Assembly: GCF_015223055.1 (NCBI RefSeq)
Contig: NZ_JADFBX010000001.1
Span: forward strand, 558,001 to 622,000
Length of the DNA stretch: 64,000 bases
DNA from: Pedobacter sp. MC2016-24
Lineage (GTDB): Bacteria > Bacteroidota > Bacteroidia > Sphingobacteriales > Sphingobacteriaceae
Direction of reading: 5' to 3'
Under the pieces are notes generated by a model. It made no database searches. It was not told the origin of the DNA and was given only the letters and a program-made list of their open reading frames with translations. The translations under genes and the position numbers were made by a program. Below, one piece after another: positions 53,915-62,614 of the stretch; within the stretch, counting starts at the first letter, position 1; each line of letters starts with the position of its first letter.

Positions 53915-55079
53915 TACAACTAGCTTACTGGAAAACTATGCAGCATTTGCAGAACCGGCCATAAGAAACCGGTTCTACAAACATGCAGATCTTGAGAAAT
54001 TAATAGCGCATTTGCCTGCTTCTTTTAAAACTTCAATAGCAGGGTATTCTGCTGAACACAGAAGCCTGAACCTGATAACATGGGGAGATGGACCTGTCAA
54101 GGTTTTTTTATGGAGTCAGATGCACGGTGATGAGGCTACAGGAACAATGGCTTTATTTGACCTCATCAATTTCTTGTCACTAGATATCTACACTGAGCAA
54201 ATTGAATTGCTGCGCAAACGCTGTTCTTTGTATATCATGCCCATGGTTAACCCGGATGGTGCAGAACGTTTTACCAGAAGAAATGCACAGCAAATTGACA
54301 TCAACAGAGATTTTGTAAAGGTTGTAGCTCCCGAAACACAAGCATTGAAGAAGATTCATGCTGCAATTAAACCTGATTTTGGATTTAACCTTCACGATCA
54401 GAATACTTTATGGAGTGTTTGTGGTACAAATAAACCAGCCACGCTTTCCTACCTGGCACCTGCGTACGACAAGCAATTGTCTACCAATAGCATAAGAAAA
54501 AATGCGATGTTGGTCATTGCCGAAATGTTTAAAGTGCTTAATCCGCTATTACCCGGACAAATCGGTTTGTTTGACGATGAATATGAAGAAAGAGCCTTTG
54601 GTGATAATTTTCAAATGGCGGGGACATCAACTATACTCATCGAGGCTGGAGGTTTTAGAAATGATGAAGAAAAACAGGAAATCAGAAAATATTACTTCTT
54701 ATCTATCCTGGCCGGTTTAGATGCCATCGCAACGGCTGAGTACCAGGAGTTTTCTTTAAAAGACTATATTAACATTCCCAAAAATGACAAGAAAATCTTT
54801 CACATCCTGATCCATGGGATCATACTTGAGGGCATATCGGTCAGCATCGGCTTAAATTATGAGGAAACTCCTGCACAGGATGGTTCAGCTACGCTCAAAA
54901 CATATAGCATTCAGGACATAGGTGATCTGGATAAGCTTTACGCTTATGATGTCTATCAATCCGATGAATGGACCGTCATTGGAACCATCAAATTCAACGA
55001 AAATGCTAATTTTGATTTACTGGATTCGAAAAAGACAATTTTATCTTTTAAAAATGGGATATTAGCATCAAAACTTTAA
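53901..55079 (+). CDS. M14 family zinc carboxypeptidase-like protein
   Basis: A 392-residue metallopeptidase of the M14 family. Zinc ligands His75 and Glu78 lie in SQMHGDEATG; NPDGAERFTRRNAQQIDINRDF has the substrate-binding Arg/Asn; the third ligand His is in GFNLHDQN; the general base Glu is in ILIEAGGF. No signal peptide is visible at the N-terminus, so the enzyme appears cytoplasmic, where it could degrade short peptides. It overlaps the S9 peptidase gene by 14 bases and lies 28 bp before the SpmAB-like gene. Confidence 0.88.
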   Translation: MKNLNTTSLLENYAAFAEPAIRNRFYKHADLEKLIAHLPASFKTSIAGYSAEHRSLNLITWGDGPVKVFLWSQMHGDEATGTMALFDLINFLSLDIYTEQIELLRKRCSLYIMPMVNPDGAERFTRRNAQQIDINRDFVKVVAPETQALKKIHAAIKPDFGFNLHDQNTLWSVCGTNKPATLSYLAPAYDKQLSTNSIRKNAMLVIAEMFKVLNPLLPGQIGLFDDEYEERAFGDNFQMAGTSTILIEAGGFRNDEEKQEIRKYYFLSILAGLDAIATAEYQEFSLKDYINIPKNDKKIFHILIHGIILEGISVSIGLNYEETPAQDGSATLKTYSIQDIGDLDKLYAYDVYQSDEWTVIGTIKFNENANFDLLDSKKTILSFKNGILASKL

Positions 55080-55107
55080 ATTTAACACACAAACTAAATT
55101 TCTTTTA

Positions 55108-56379
55108 ATGGCATTAAGCAGAATCTGGTCGGCATTTATCATCGTGGCAATTGTAGTAGCTGGAGTTAAATGTTTCTTTTTTGGACAAACCGACATCTTT
55201 AACTGGATGGTTATTGGTAAAGCAGACGATGCAGCTAACCCGTTAAAATTGGATGGGATTATACAAACCTGCTGGGTATCAGTAGAACTCTGCTTAAAAC
55301 TCATTGGTATTTTAGCCCTGTTTATGGGCTTAATGAGTATCGCCGAAAATGCTGGTGGTATCCGACTGCTCTCCAGGATCGTAGGACCTTTCTTTTCAAA
55401 ATTATTCCCGGACATCCCAAAAGGGCACCCATCAATGGGTCATATGATCATGAACTTTTCGGCCAATTTACTTGGGTTAGATAATGCAGCAACACCATTC
55501 GGACTAAAAGCTATGGAAAGCCTTCAGGAGATTAATCCAAATAAAGATGTAGCGTCAAATGCTCAGATCATGTTTCTCTGTTTACATGCAGCAGGATTAA
55601 ACCTGATACCTGTCAGTGTAATTGCTATCCGTGCTTCACAAAATGCGTCTAACCCAACCGATATATTTATCCCTTGCCTGATTGTTACTTTTGTAGGTAC
55701 AATAACGGCTATGCTTATTGTTTCGTTTAAACAGAAAATCAATGTTTTACAACCAGTCATTGTCATCTGGGTATTGAGCATTTCCTTTATTATTGCACTC
55801 CTGGTATTATATATCACATCTTTAAATGCGGATGGCATCAAATCTTTTTCCGGCTTACTCAGCAACGGTTTGATCCTTCTGGTTATCCTTTTGATCGTTC
55901 TGGGTGGTCTTTATAAAAAAATAGACGTTTTCGATGCCTTTGTATCTGGCGCAAAAAATGGATATGAGACTGCCATTAAAATTATTCCTTACCTCGTTGG
56001 TATGCTTGTCGCAATATCATTACTACGTACCAGCGGCACGTTTGACGTGGTAATTACTGGTATTAAAAACTGCTTTGCTTATCTTGGCGCTGACACCAGA
56101 TTTGTAGAAGGCTTACCAACTGCACTAATCCGACCATTAAGTGGTGGTGCCGCACGTGGAATGATGGTAAGTACCATGGAGACTTACGGACCGGATTCCT
56201 TCGCAAGCAGGTTATCTGGAATTTTCCAGGGTGCCTCAGACACGACTTTCTATGTGATAGCCGTTTATTTCGGATCGGTAAGTATCAAAAATACACGCTA
56301 CGCCATAGGTGCGATGCTACTTGCTGATTTGGTAGGTGTATGTACAGCGATTGGCCTTGCTTACCTGTTTTTCGGCTAA
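55108..56379 (+). CDS. Fused SpmA-SpmB / nucleoside-recognition domain membrane protein
   Basis: A 423-residue polytopic membrane protein. The first half (about 1-210, MALSRIWSAFIIVAI..., MNFSANLLGLDNAATPFGLKAM) matches SpmA, the second half (about 230-420, FVSGAKNGYETAIKIIPYLVGML and GAARGMM, GASDTTFYVIAVYFG) matches SpmB; both are 'nucleoside recognition' (Gate) domains. In spore formers the two proteins are separate and needed for spore-core dehydration; here they are fused in a non-sporulating organism, so the transport role must be different. It follows the M14 gene by 28 bp. Its last 4 bases overlap the end of the convergent LysR gene. Confidence 0.9.
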   Translation: MALSRIWSAFIIVAIVVAGVKCFFFGQTDIFNWMVIGKADDAANPLKLDGIIQTCWVSVELCLKLIGILALFMGLMSIAENAGGIRLLSRIVGPFFSKLFPDIPKGHPSMGHMIMNFSANLLGLDNAATPFGLKAMESLQEINPNKDVASNAQIMFLCLHAAGLNLIPVSVIAIRASQNASNPTDIFIPCLIVTFVGTITAMLIVSFKQKINVLQPVIVIWVLSISFIIALLVLYITSLNADGIKSFSGLLSNGLILLVILLIVLGGLYKKIDVFDAFVSGAKNGYETAIKIIPYLVGMLVAISLLRTSGTFDVVITGIKNCFAYLGADTRFVEGLPTALIRPLSGGAARGMMVSTMETYGPDSFASRLSGIFQGASDTTFYVIAVYFGSVSIKNTRYAIGAMLLADLVGVCTAIGLAYLFFG

Positions 56380-57269
56380 GCCATTTCCTTTTCAAAAACC
56401 GTTTTAATCAACTCAATCTCCTTACCATAAATGGTGCCTTTACGGCAAGCAAAATAGAGGGTGTTTTCTATTTTGGGATTTCCTTCCCAAACCATTTTAA
56501 CCTCCCCCCTTTCCATTTCTCTTTTACATAGAAAATCAGGAACAATAGCCAAGCCTCCGCCAGAGCTTAGGCAACGCACAATAGAGCTAAGATTTGGAAC
56601 AATATAGTTTGGCTTAAAATCAGGGCGTTTGTTAAAATTCGCATGCCAGAAACGGATCAAATGTTCCATGTCACCAGTTGTTCCATACCATCTTTGTTGT
56701 TTCAACCATGTTTCCATCAGTTTCGGATCTGCACCGTGAAATTCTTGAAAGCCACTGATATCAGTATCCTTGCCTGCTACCAGAACAATAACTTCTTTAG
56801 AAAATGCACGGTATTCAAGATTTTTATTGCCATCCTTTTGTGGTGTAATAATGAGATCAAGAATTCCATTGTCCAGATCTGCTATCATTTGCGGATATTC
56901 ACCAAATTTAATGATTACGTTAAACGGCAATTCAGGTAAATATGGCTCTAGTGTAATTTGAAAGGTTTCAAAACACATCCCAATGCTAATGGTTGGAGTA
57001 TCTTTCTCCGTACTTCTATGGAAATGGTGTTCTGCTTCTTCCAGTTTTAATAGCGCTTCAAGAATGAAGTTGTAAAGGGTTTTACCGCGTTCGGTGGAAA
57101 CCATTCTGCGGGAAGTTCGGTCAAATAACTTATAGCCAACATAAGATTCCAGTGAGCTTAAATGTAAACTTACCCCAGGTTGCGAAATGTATAGTGCTTC
57201 TGCCGCCCCGGTAAGCGTGCCTGTTTCATAAATCGCTTTAAATGTTCTATACCATTCCAGATTTACCAT
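56376..57269 (-). CDS. LysR family transcriptional regulator
   Basis: A 297-residue LysR-type regulator. The N-terminal winged helix-turn-helix (about residues 3-62: FKAIYETGTLTGAAEALYISQPGVS) and the effector domain (about 90-290) are intact. It is divergent from the quinone-reductase-like gene 116 bp away, which is the likely target. A 20-bp near-palindrome with GTAT/ATAC ends lies one base upstream of its start. The effector is unknown, perhaps a quinone or electrophile. Confidence 0.92.
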   Translation of the reverse strand: MVNLEWYRTFKAIYETGTLTGAAEALYISQPGVSLHLSSLESYVGYKLFDRTSRRMVSTERGKTLYNFILEALLKLEEAEHHFHRSTEKDTPTISIGMCFETFQITLEPYLPELPFNVIIKFGEYPQMIADLDNGILDLIITPQKDGNKNLEYRAFSKEVIVLVAGKDTDISGFQEFHGADPKLMETWLKQQRWYGTTGDMEHLIRFWHANFNKRPDFKPNYIVPNLSSIVRCLSSGGGLAIVPDFLCKREMERGEVKMVWEGNPKIENTLYFACRKGTIYGKEIELIKTVFEKEMA

Positions 57270-57270
57270 A

Positions 57271-57290
57271 TGTATTATAATTATGATACA
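57271..57290. promoter_or_regulatory. Near-palindrome before the LysR gene, candidate operator
   Basis: A 20-bp inverted repeat (GTAT half-site at 57272-57275, core ATAATTAT at 57277-57284, ATAC at 57286-57289) with a single mismatched pair. It touches the LysR start region and would suit self-regulation. Confidence 0.45.
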
Positions 57291-57332
57291 AAGATATGAT
57301 TTATACTATTTTATTAATGAAAAATAAGACGC

Positions 57333-57381
57333 TAATTTTGTGGTGTATTAAGAAATACATACTGTATAAACTAAGTATAAA
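57333..57381 (+). promoter_or_regulatory. -7 box and repeated GTAT sites before the quinone-reductase gene
   Basis: TAATTTTG (57333-57340) is an exact -7 element. Downstream lies ATAC-N5-GTAT (57355-57367), and GTATAAA occurs twice, 11 bases apart (57364-57370 and 57375-57381), just before the ATG at 57386. Together with the GTAT/ATAC palindrome beside the LysR start they look like operator sites. Confidence 0.45.
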
Positions 57382-57385
57382 GATA

Positions 57386-58006
57386 ATGAAAAACATATTT
57401 GTAATTAATGGCGGACAGGTATTTGGCCATTCCGGAGGTAAGTTTAATCAAAGTATAACTGAAGAAACGCATAAATTTTTCAGTGAACAACCAGGATTCG
57501 AGGTTCGGGTAACAGATATTAATAATCCATATGATATTCAAGAGCAGGTAACAAATTACAACTGGGCGGACGTTGTCATTTACCATACACCGGTATGGTG
57601 GTTTCAATTGCCACATGATTTTAAGAAATTCATAGATGTTGTTTTTACCGCGGGACATAACAATGGAATATACAAAAGTGATGGCAGATCCTCAGATAAT
57701 CCAGGCATTAATTATGGTACAGGCGGAATGTTGCATGGAAAAAAATACATGCTGACGACTTCCTGGAATGCTCCTAAAGAAGCCTTTACTATACCAGGAG
57801 AATTTTTCAACCAAAAAAGTGTGGATGAAGGTGTGATGTTTGGCTTTCACCGGATGAATGCCTTTACAGGTATGAAACCCTTGGAAGGAATCCATTTCCA
57901 TGACGTAGAAAAAAATGCTGATGTGGTCAATGACCTGAAACGTTATAAAGCGCACTTGAATAAAATATTTATTAAACAGGAAACACCGTTGGAATTAACA
58001 GTCTGA
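57386..58006 (+). CDS. NAD(P)H-dependent quinone oxidoreductase (MdaB-like flavodoxin fold)
   Basis: A 206-residue flavodoxin-fold reductase. The ATG at 57386 (MKNIFVINGGQVFGHSGG) is the family start; the longer frame from 57296 runs through the promoter. FAD/FMN-binding features: NGGQVFGHSGGKFNQS, the YHTPVWWFQLPHDFKKFIDVVF segment (given as YHTPVWWFQLP and KKFIDVVF) and GGMLHGKKYMLTTSWNAP. MdaB-like enzymes reduce quinones by two electrons to prevent redox cycling. It is divergent from the LysR gene, its likely regulator. A bidirectional hairpin follows. Confidence 0.9.
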   Translation: MKNIFVINGGQVFGHSGGKFNQSITEETHKFFSEQPGFEVRVTDINNPYDIQEQVTNYNWADVVIYHTPVWWFQLPHDFKKFIDVVFTAGHNNGIYKSDGRSSDNPGINYGTGGMLHGKKYMLTTSWNAPKEAFTIPGEFFNQKSVDEGVMFGFHRMNAFTGMKPLEGIHFHDVEKNADVVNDLKRYKAHLNKIFIKQETPLELTV

Positions 58007-58017
58007 TACAAGTCTTA

Positions 58018-58060
58018 AAAACGCAGGAAACCGCCGATAGCAGGCAGTTTCTTGCGTTTT
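58018..58060. terminator. Bidirectional terminator
   Basis: An 18-bp stem (58018-58035 with 58043-58060; one wobble and one C-A mismatch) around a 7-base loop ends in T4 on the plus strand and T5 on the minus strand, between the convergent quinone-reductase and tonB-like genes. Confidence 0.88.
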
Positions 58061-58091
58061 ATAAATCAGGATGTTATCGCGTCTCAGGATA

Positions 58092-58913
58092 TCATTGTGC
58101 TAAAGAGAAACTAATCGGGATGTTATATTTCACACGTACCGCTATTCCGTTTTGAATACCTGGAATCCAGCGTGGACTGGCATTCAATACCCTAATTGCT
58201 TCTTCATCTGTACCATAGCCAAGCTTTCTTTCAACTTTGATGTCACTCAGCTTTCCATTTCTTTCGATAATGAACGATACGAAAACTTTGCCTTGTATAT
58301 TAATTTCCTGGGCAGCAGCGGGGTATCTGATGGATTTAGAAAGATAAGCATAAAACTTATCCATTCCTCCCGGAAATGTAGGTTGCACTTCCAATGCACT
58401 GAATACATCGTAAACATGCGAATCTTCAGTTGCGCGTGCACCAACTGGTCCTTTACCGGTAGGCCCCTCAATCACAATCTGCCCGTCATCGGTACCTTCG
58501 ACAGTTTTCGCTCCAGGATTTGAATTTTCCAACTCTTTAATAGATACAGGTTCCGGATCTCTTGGATTTTCGACAACAACCGGTGGTAAAAACTTAGTGA
58601 TGTTTTGTTTAGATGGTGGCGGTTCTACAGCAGCAGGTGGTGGCGTTTCGGGATTAACCGCTGGCGGCGACTGTACGGTTACCACGCTCTGTGTAGACAC
58701 TGCATCTTCTATGTCTTGACTTCCCCTTACCAATTGAATAATTTTTGGAGATAAGAACAACAAAATAAAAGCTGTACCTGCAAGCAACAGGGCTTTAGCT
58801 GTGTTTGATGAACTATCTCTTCGAAGCGTATAAGCTCCGTAATTTTTATTTTTGGCATCGAATACGACATCGAGCCATTCATTGCCAAATAAATCGATTT
58901 TTGAACCTAACAT
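58092..58913 (-). CDS. Energy transducer TonB
   Basis: A 273-residue TonB-type protein. N-terminal cytoplasmic part (EWLDVVFDAKNKNYGAYTLR, typical of Bacteroidota TonB), one membrane helix at about 41-58, a Pro-rich periplasmic linker (about 88-120, PPAVNPETPPPAAVEPPPS), and the C-terminal TonB domain (about 190-273, FPGGMDKFYAYLSKSIRYP, IQGKVFVSFIIERNGKL). It transmits energy from ExbB/ExbD, not coded here, to the outer-membrane receptors; which receptors it serves is not shown. Single gene; the MFS gene lies 91 bp upstream in the same direction. Confidence 0.93.
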   Translation of the reverse strand: MLGSKIDLFGNEWLDVVFDAKNKNYGAYTLRRDSSSNTAKALLLAGTAFILLFLSPKIIQLVRGSQDIEDAVSTQSVVTVQSPPAVNPETPPPAAVEPPPSKQNITKFLPPVVVENPRDPEPVSIKELENSNPGAKTVEGTDDGQIVIEGPTGKGPVGARATEDSHVYDVFSALEVQPTFPGGMDKFYAYLSKSIRYPAAAQEINIQGKVFVSFIIERNGKLSDIKVERKLGYGTDEEAIRVLNASPRWIPGIQNGIAVRVKYNIPISFSLAQ

Positions 58914-59004
58914 AGCTTTAAGGATTAATAGTTAATATCAGTTAATTGTTTCTTGTTTGATATACTGATGCTGCTATCCCAAGCTTTCCATAAAGACTTT
59001 AAAA

Positions 59005-60252
59005 TTATATTTCAGAACTGGCCGGATTTACCTGTGTTACTGGTTCAGTTTTGTTTTTATACAAAAAACTAAGCAATAAAATACCAATAATTAAAGTGAT
59101 AAAGCCTTGTATCAGTACAGTATCCGGTGTTCCAATCCATTGTGACACACTCCCGATTAATAACCCGCCCAATGGCTGCATACCAAAAAAGGCCATGGCA
59201 TAAAAGCTAATCACACGTCCTCGCATATTTGGATCAACCGTTGTTTGAATCAGTGTATTGCTGATCGTAATCTGGGACATCATTCCGAAACCAGTAAGCG
59301 TGGCAAAGATTAAGGCTAATGGATAGTAAGTGCTGTGAGAAAACAAGACCAGGCCAATTCCAAAAATAATGGTATTGATGGCTAAAATCTTCCTCAAATT
59401 TCTACCGGGTTTTAAAGAAGCCAAAAATATGGCTCCACAAAAAGCACCCAATCCGATCACACTGTCAATGACGCCAAAAGTAGAAGCAGTTCCTTTAAAA
59501 ATGTCTTTCGCATATACTGGAATCAGTGTACTATAGGGCAATACCAATAAACTAATTAAGGCAAGCATAATCAAGATGAAGAGAATAGATGGTGTTCTTT
59601 TGATGTATTGAAATCCTTCTTTTAACTCTCCCATTACGTTTTTAGTATGCTTCTTCTCGACAAATGCGGGTAAACGCATAAGCAATAAGGAACCGATTAC
59701 GGCAATAAAGCTAATGGCATTTAATCCGAAACAAATATCTTCTCCAAACCTTTCTAATGCCAATCCGGCCAGTCCAGGCCCAATCAATCTGGATAGATTA
59801 ACCATAGAAGAATTTAAGGCCAGAGCATTGGGCAATACTGCTTTATCATCTACCATTTCGTAGACTAGCGATTGCCTCGCAGGCACGTCAAAAGCATTAA
59901 TTAAACCTAACAAAGCACTTAATGCTATAATTTCCCAAACAGAGTAATGCCTGAAAAAGATCAGGAGTGTCATCAGTACAGCCTGAATCATAGCGGCAAT
60001 CTGCGTCACCAGCAACACCTTATACCTGTTATACCGATCGGACACTACCCCACCCAAAAAAGAAAATATAAATGATGGAAATAAGCTTGCAAAAAGCGTC
60101 AGACCCAGCATAAATTTAGAATGTGTCTCTGAATAAATTACCCAGCTAACCGCTGTTTTCTGCATCCATGTGCCAATTAAAGAAATAGACTGTCCGCTAA
60201 AATACAGCCTGTAATTGCGACTTTTAAATGCATTGAAGGTAGTGATATTCAT
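59005..60252 (-). CDS. MFS transporter (EntS-like)
   Basis: A 415-residue major facilitator with about 12 helices. The N-terminal FKSRNYRLYFSGQSISLIGTW and the first cytoplasmic loop GGVVSDRYNRYKVLL (MFS motif A form) are typical of the MFS_3 / enterobactin exporter-like group. Probably an exporter of small molecules; no siderophore synthesis gene is near, so the substrate is open. It is divergent from tatA. Confidence 0.9.
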   Translation of the reverse strand: MNITTFNAFKSRNYRLYFSGQSISLIGTWMQKTAVSWVIYSETHSKFMLGLTLFASLFPSFIFSFLGGVVSDRYNRYKVLLVTQIAAMIQAVLMTLLIFFRHYSVWEIIALSALLGLINAFDVPARQSLVYEMVDDKAVLPNALALNSSMVNLSRLIGPGLAGLALERFGEDICFGLNAISFIAVIGSLLLMRLPAFVEKKHTKNVMGELKEGFQYIKRTPSILFILIMLALISLLVLPYSTLIPVYAKDIFKGTASTFGVIDSVIGLGAFCGAIFLASLKPGRNLRKILAINTIIFGIGLVLFSHSTYYPLALIFATLTGFGMMSQITISNTLIQTTVDPNMRGRVISFYAMAFFGMQPLGGLLIGSVSQWIGTPDTVLIQGFITLIIGILLLSFLYKNKTEPVTQVNPASSEI

Positions 60253-60429
60253 AGCTGATTAAAGGTTGTAAAGCTTGTTTGCTGCATAAATTAAGCCAAT
60301 AAAACAGCTTGAAGTTTTGACGATATCATAAGAATGTAAACTACACCTAAATGGATACATTTTAATCCGCTTTTAATCCCAGTTTAATTTCTTGCCTATA
60401 CATTTACCCTAAAATAAATAAAGACAATT

Positions 60430-60699
60430 ATGTTATTGGAATTCCTGAATATTGGTGGCGCGGAAATGATGTTAATTCTTGCGGTGGTATTGTTAATGTT
60501 TGGCGGCAAAAAATTACCGGAGCTGGCCCGTGGCTTAGGTAAAGGCATCAGAGAATTTAAAGATGCCTCCGAGGGTGTAAAAAGAGAGATTCACAGAAAT
60601 ATAAATACTATGGACCTTGACACGAAATTGAAAGAAACTGTAAAAGATGAACAGTCCGATTCAGCGAAAACACAAAATACGCATCAGCAACCAATGTAA
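60430..60699 (+). CDS. tatA: Twin-arginine translocase subunit TatA/TatE
   Basis: An 89-residue protein: an N-terminal helix ([17 protein letters not shown]), the [21 protein letters not shown] hinge and amphipathic helix, and a hydrophilic tail, as in TatA. It oligomerises to form the passage for folded proteins exported by the Tat pathway. tatC is not in the window. A near-consensus -7 element TACATTTA (60399-60406) lies 23 bases before the start. Confidence 0.94.
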   Translation: MLLEFLNIGGAEMMLILAVVLLMFGGKKLPELARGLGKGIREFKDASEGVKREIHRNINTMDLDTKLKETVKDEQSDSAKTQNTHQQPM

Positions 60700-60759
60700 A
60701 CATAAAATTTTTCTTAAGCACATGAACTGCATCTGATCTATTTGTATTTTAGCTTCATC

Positions 60760-61317
60760 ATGAAAAAAACTTATTGTTTACATCTGCTTTGTCTATTTGC
60801 AATTACGCTAATTACACTTTCAGCCCATGCACAAAAAAGCGAGCTGAAACTTGTATTCATCAGACATGCAGAACGGCCGGAAAATGGCGATAATTTAAGC
60901 TGCAAAGGTCTAAACCGATCTTTATCACTTCCAGCCGTGCTTTACAGAAAGTTTGGTAAACCTGGGTTACTATATGTACCCAGCGTCAAATCTTCAGCGC
61001 GAACCAAACACGCACGCATGTTTCAAACGATTAGCCCTTTTGCAATCAAATACAATTTAAAGATCAACTCAAGCTATGAGGCGGATGACGATAAAAATCT
61101 TGCCAAAGCTTTACTGAAGGAGTCGGGAACAGTGATTATTGTCTGGGAACACAACAACATCCGGTCCATCATTGAAAAACTTGGGGTGATTTCAGGGAAT
61201 ACCGAATGGCCTGACTCAGATTTTGACAGCATTCGAATTGTAACTTACTCAAAAGGAAGGGCTGTGATGACCAAAGATAAAGAAGCTATTTTGCCATCTT
61301 CAAATTGTAAGTTTTAG
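60760..61317 (+). CDS. Secreted histidine phosphatase-superfamily protein
   Basis: A 185-residue exported protein. The ATG at 60760 gives a Sec signal peptide (MKKTYCLHLLCLFAITLITLSAHAQ); a TTG 18 bases upstream is in frame. The phosphohistidine motif FIRHAERP (RHxE) is near the start of the mature part, and the second catalytic His lies in VWEHNNI. Spacing is short compared with full phosphoglycerate-mutase-like enzymes, so the domain is a compact one. Substrate unknown. It follows tatA by 60 bp, but there is no twin-arginine motif in its signal peptide. Confidence 0.85.
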   Translation: MKKTYCLHLLCLFAITLITLSAHAQKSELKLVFIRHAERPENGDNLSCKGLNRSLSLPAVLYRKFGKPGLLYVPSVKSSARTKHARMFQTISPFAIKYNLKINSSYEADDDKNLAKALLKESGTVIIVWEHNNIRSIIEKLGVISGNTEWPDSDFDSIRIVTYSKGRAVMTKDKEAILPSSNCKF

Positions 61318-61395
61318 CCGCTGTATTATAAAGCAATATTTTGCATACAATCACAATATTTACAATGATCTACTAATTTATTGACATTACGGTCG

Positions 61396-61403
61396 TATTT
61401 TTG
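61396..61403 (+). promoter_or_regulatory. -7 box just before the S1/P1 nuclease gene
   Basis: TATTTTTG matches TAnnTTTG exactly and ends 7 bases before the ATG at 61411, so a transcript from it would have almost no leader. A TTGAC lies at 61381, but the 12-base spacing is too short for a -33 box. Confidence 0.45.
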
Positions 61404-61410
61404 CTTCCGT

Positions 61411-62523
61411 ATGAAAAAGAATATTATTATCTGCCTGTTATTTCCAGTAATAGTTTTATTGGCTTCCTGGGGTGCCGTAGGTCATCAGACTGTTGCCAGG
61501 ATTGCTGAAAATCATTTGAGCACAGAAGCTCAACTGGCAGTGAGGGATTTATTGGGGAATGAAACCCTGGCAGGAATCAGTAGCTGGGCTGACCAGATTA
61601 AATCAGATCCAGATTACAGTCATACAGGGCCATATCATTTTGTGAATTTACCCACTGGCCTGGATTACAATCAATTCTCAAGTGCTATCAAAACACTTAA
61701 AAATGACAATTTATATCAGGCCTTGATTAAATATGAAAATATCCTTGCGGATCCAGATGTATCTAAACAAAAAAGGGCTGAAGCTCTTAAATTCGTAGTA
61801 CATCTGGTAGGAGATGCTCATCAGCCCATGCACATCAGTCGCGCCGAAGATAAAGGCGGCAATACGATACAAGTGCAATTTGATGGTCAGGGAACAAATT
61901 TACATGCACTCTGGGATGGCAAACTCATTTCCCGTACAGGGAAGAGTTCCGAAGAACTATGCAAAATTTGGGATAACGCGAGTCCTGTACAGATTTTACA
62001 ATGGCAAAAAGATCCCGCAATTAAATGGATCTACGAAAGTTATCTGCTGAGTAATAATCTTTATGCAGAAATTGAAAAAGGAAATAAAATTGGCGAAGAT
62101 TACTATAATAAACACATTAGCGAAGTACAGCTACGCATTGCACAGGGAGGAATCAGATTAGCAGGATTGTTAAACCAGATTTTCAAAAATTATCAGCCTT
62201 CTTCCGGCAGTCCGGCAATAAACCTTGTTGAGGTACCCATTGCATTGCAAAACACTACTGAAGTCGCAAATTATGTGGGAAAACCGGTTAGCCTTACTGG
62301 CGTCATGTATGACTACAAAGTAGTGAATAAAAACCTGACATTACTCAATATTGGTGGACACTACCCCAACCAGATTTTAACAGTAGCTGTGCGAGATCTG
62401 CAGATCAATCCGGCTGACTGGAAGGACAAAAAAATATTTATATCAGGTACGCCGCAATTATTCAAAGGTAAAGTTGAAATTGAGGTCAGCGACCTGGCAA
62501 ATATCTATTTAAAACCGGATTAA
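61411..62523 (+). CDS. S1/P1 family nuclease with extra C-terminal domain
   Basis: A 370-residue secreted zinc nuclease. The start at 61411 gives a signal peptide ending LLAS just before Trp-Gly (SWGAVGHQTV); in this family the mature N-terminal Trp binds zinc. Zinc-binding motifs: VGHQT, SHTGPYHFVNLP, VVHLVGDAHQPMHISRAED, and NLHALWD. The catalytic domain spans about 20-260. Residues about 270-370 form an extra domain (ANYVGKPVSLTGVMYD, LTLLNIGGHYPNQILTV, FKGKVEIEV) of OB-fold appearance that could bind nucleic acid. The enzyme should degrade RNA and single-stranded DNA outside the cytoplasm. Confidence 0.93.
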   Translation: MKKNIIICLLFPVIVLLASWGAVGHQTVARIAENHLSTEAQLAVRDLLGNETLAGISSWADQIKSDPDYSHTGPYHFVNLPTGLDYNQFSSAIKTLKNDNLYQALIKYENILADPDVSKQKRAEALKFVVHLVGDAHQPMHISRAEDKGGNTIQVQFDGQGTNLHALWDGKLISRTGKSSEELCKIWDNASPVQILQWQKDPAIKWIYESYLLSNNLYAEIEKGNKIGEDYYNKHISEVQLRIAQGGIRLAGLLNQIFKNYQPSSGSPAINLVEVPIALQNTTEVANYVGKPVSLTGVMYDYKVVNKNLTLLNIGGHYPNQILTVAVRDLQINPADWKDKKIFISGTPQLFKGKVEIEVSDLANIYLKPD

Positions 62524-62614
62524 TAAATAACAATCTGTACCCTTTAAATATAAAAATTCTGTATCTGTTCTAAATTTATAAAATCAGGTAGCTTCGCTCA
62601 TTAGAAATATAAAT

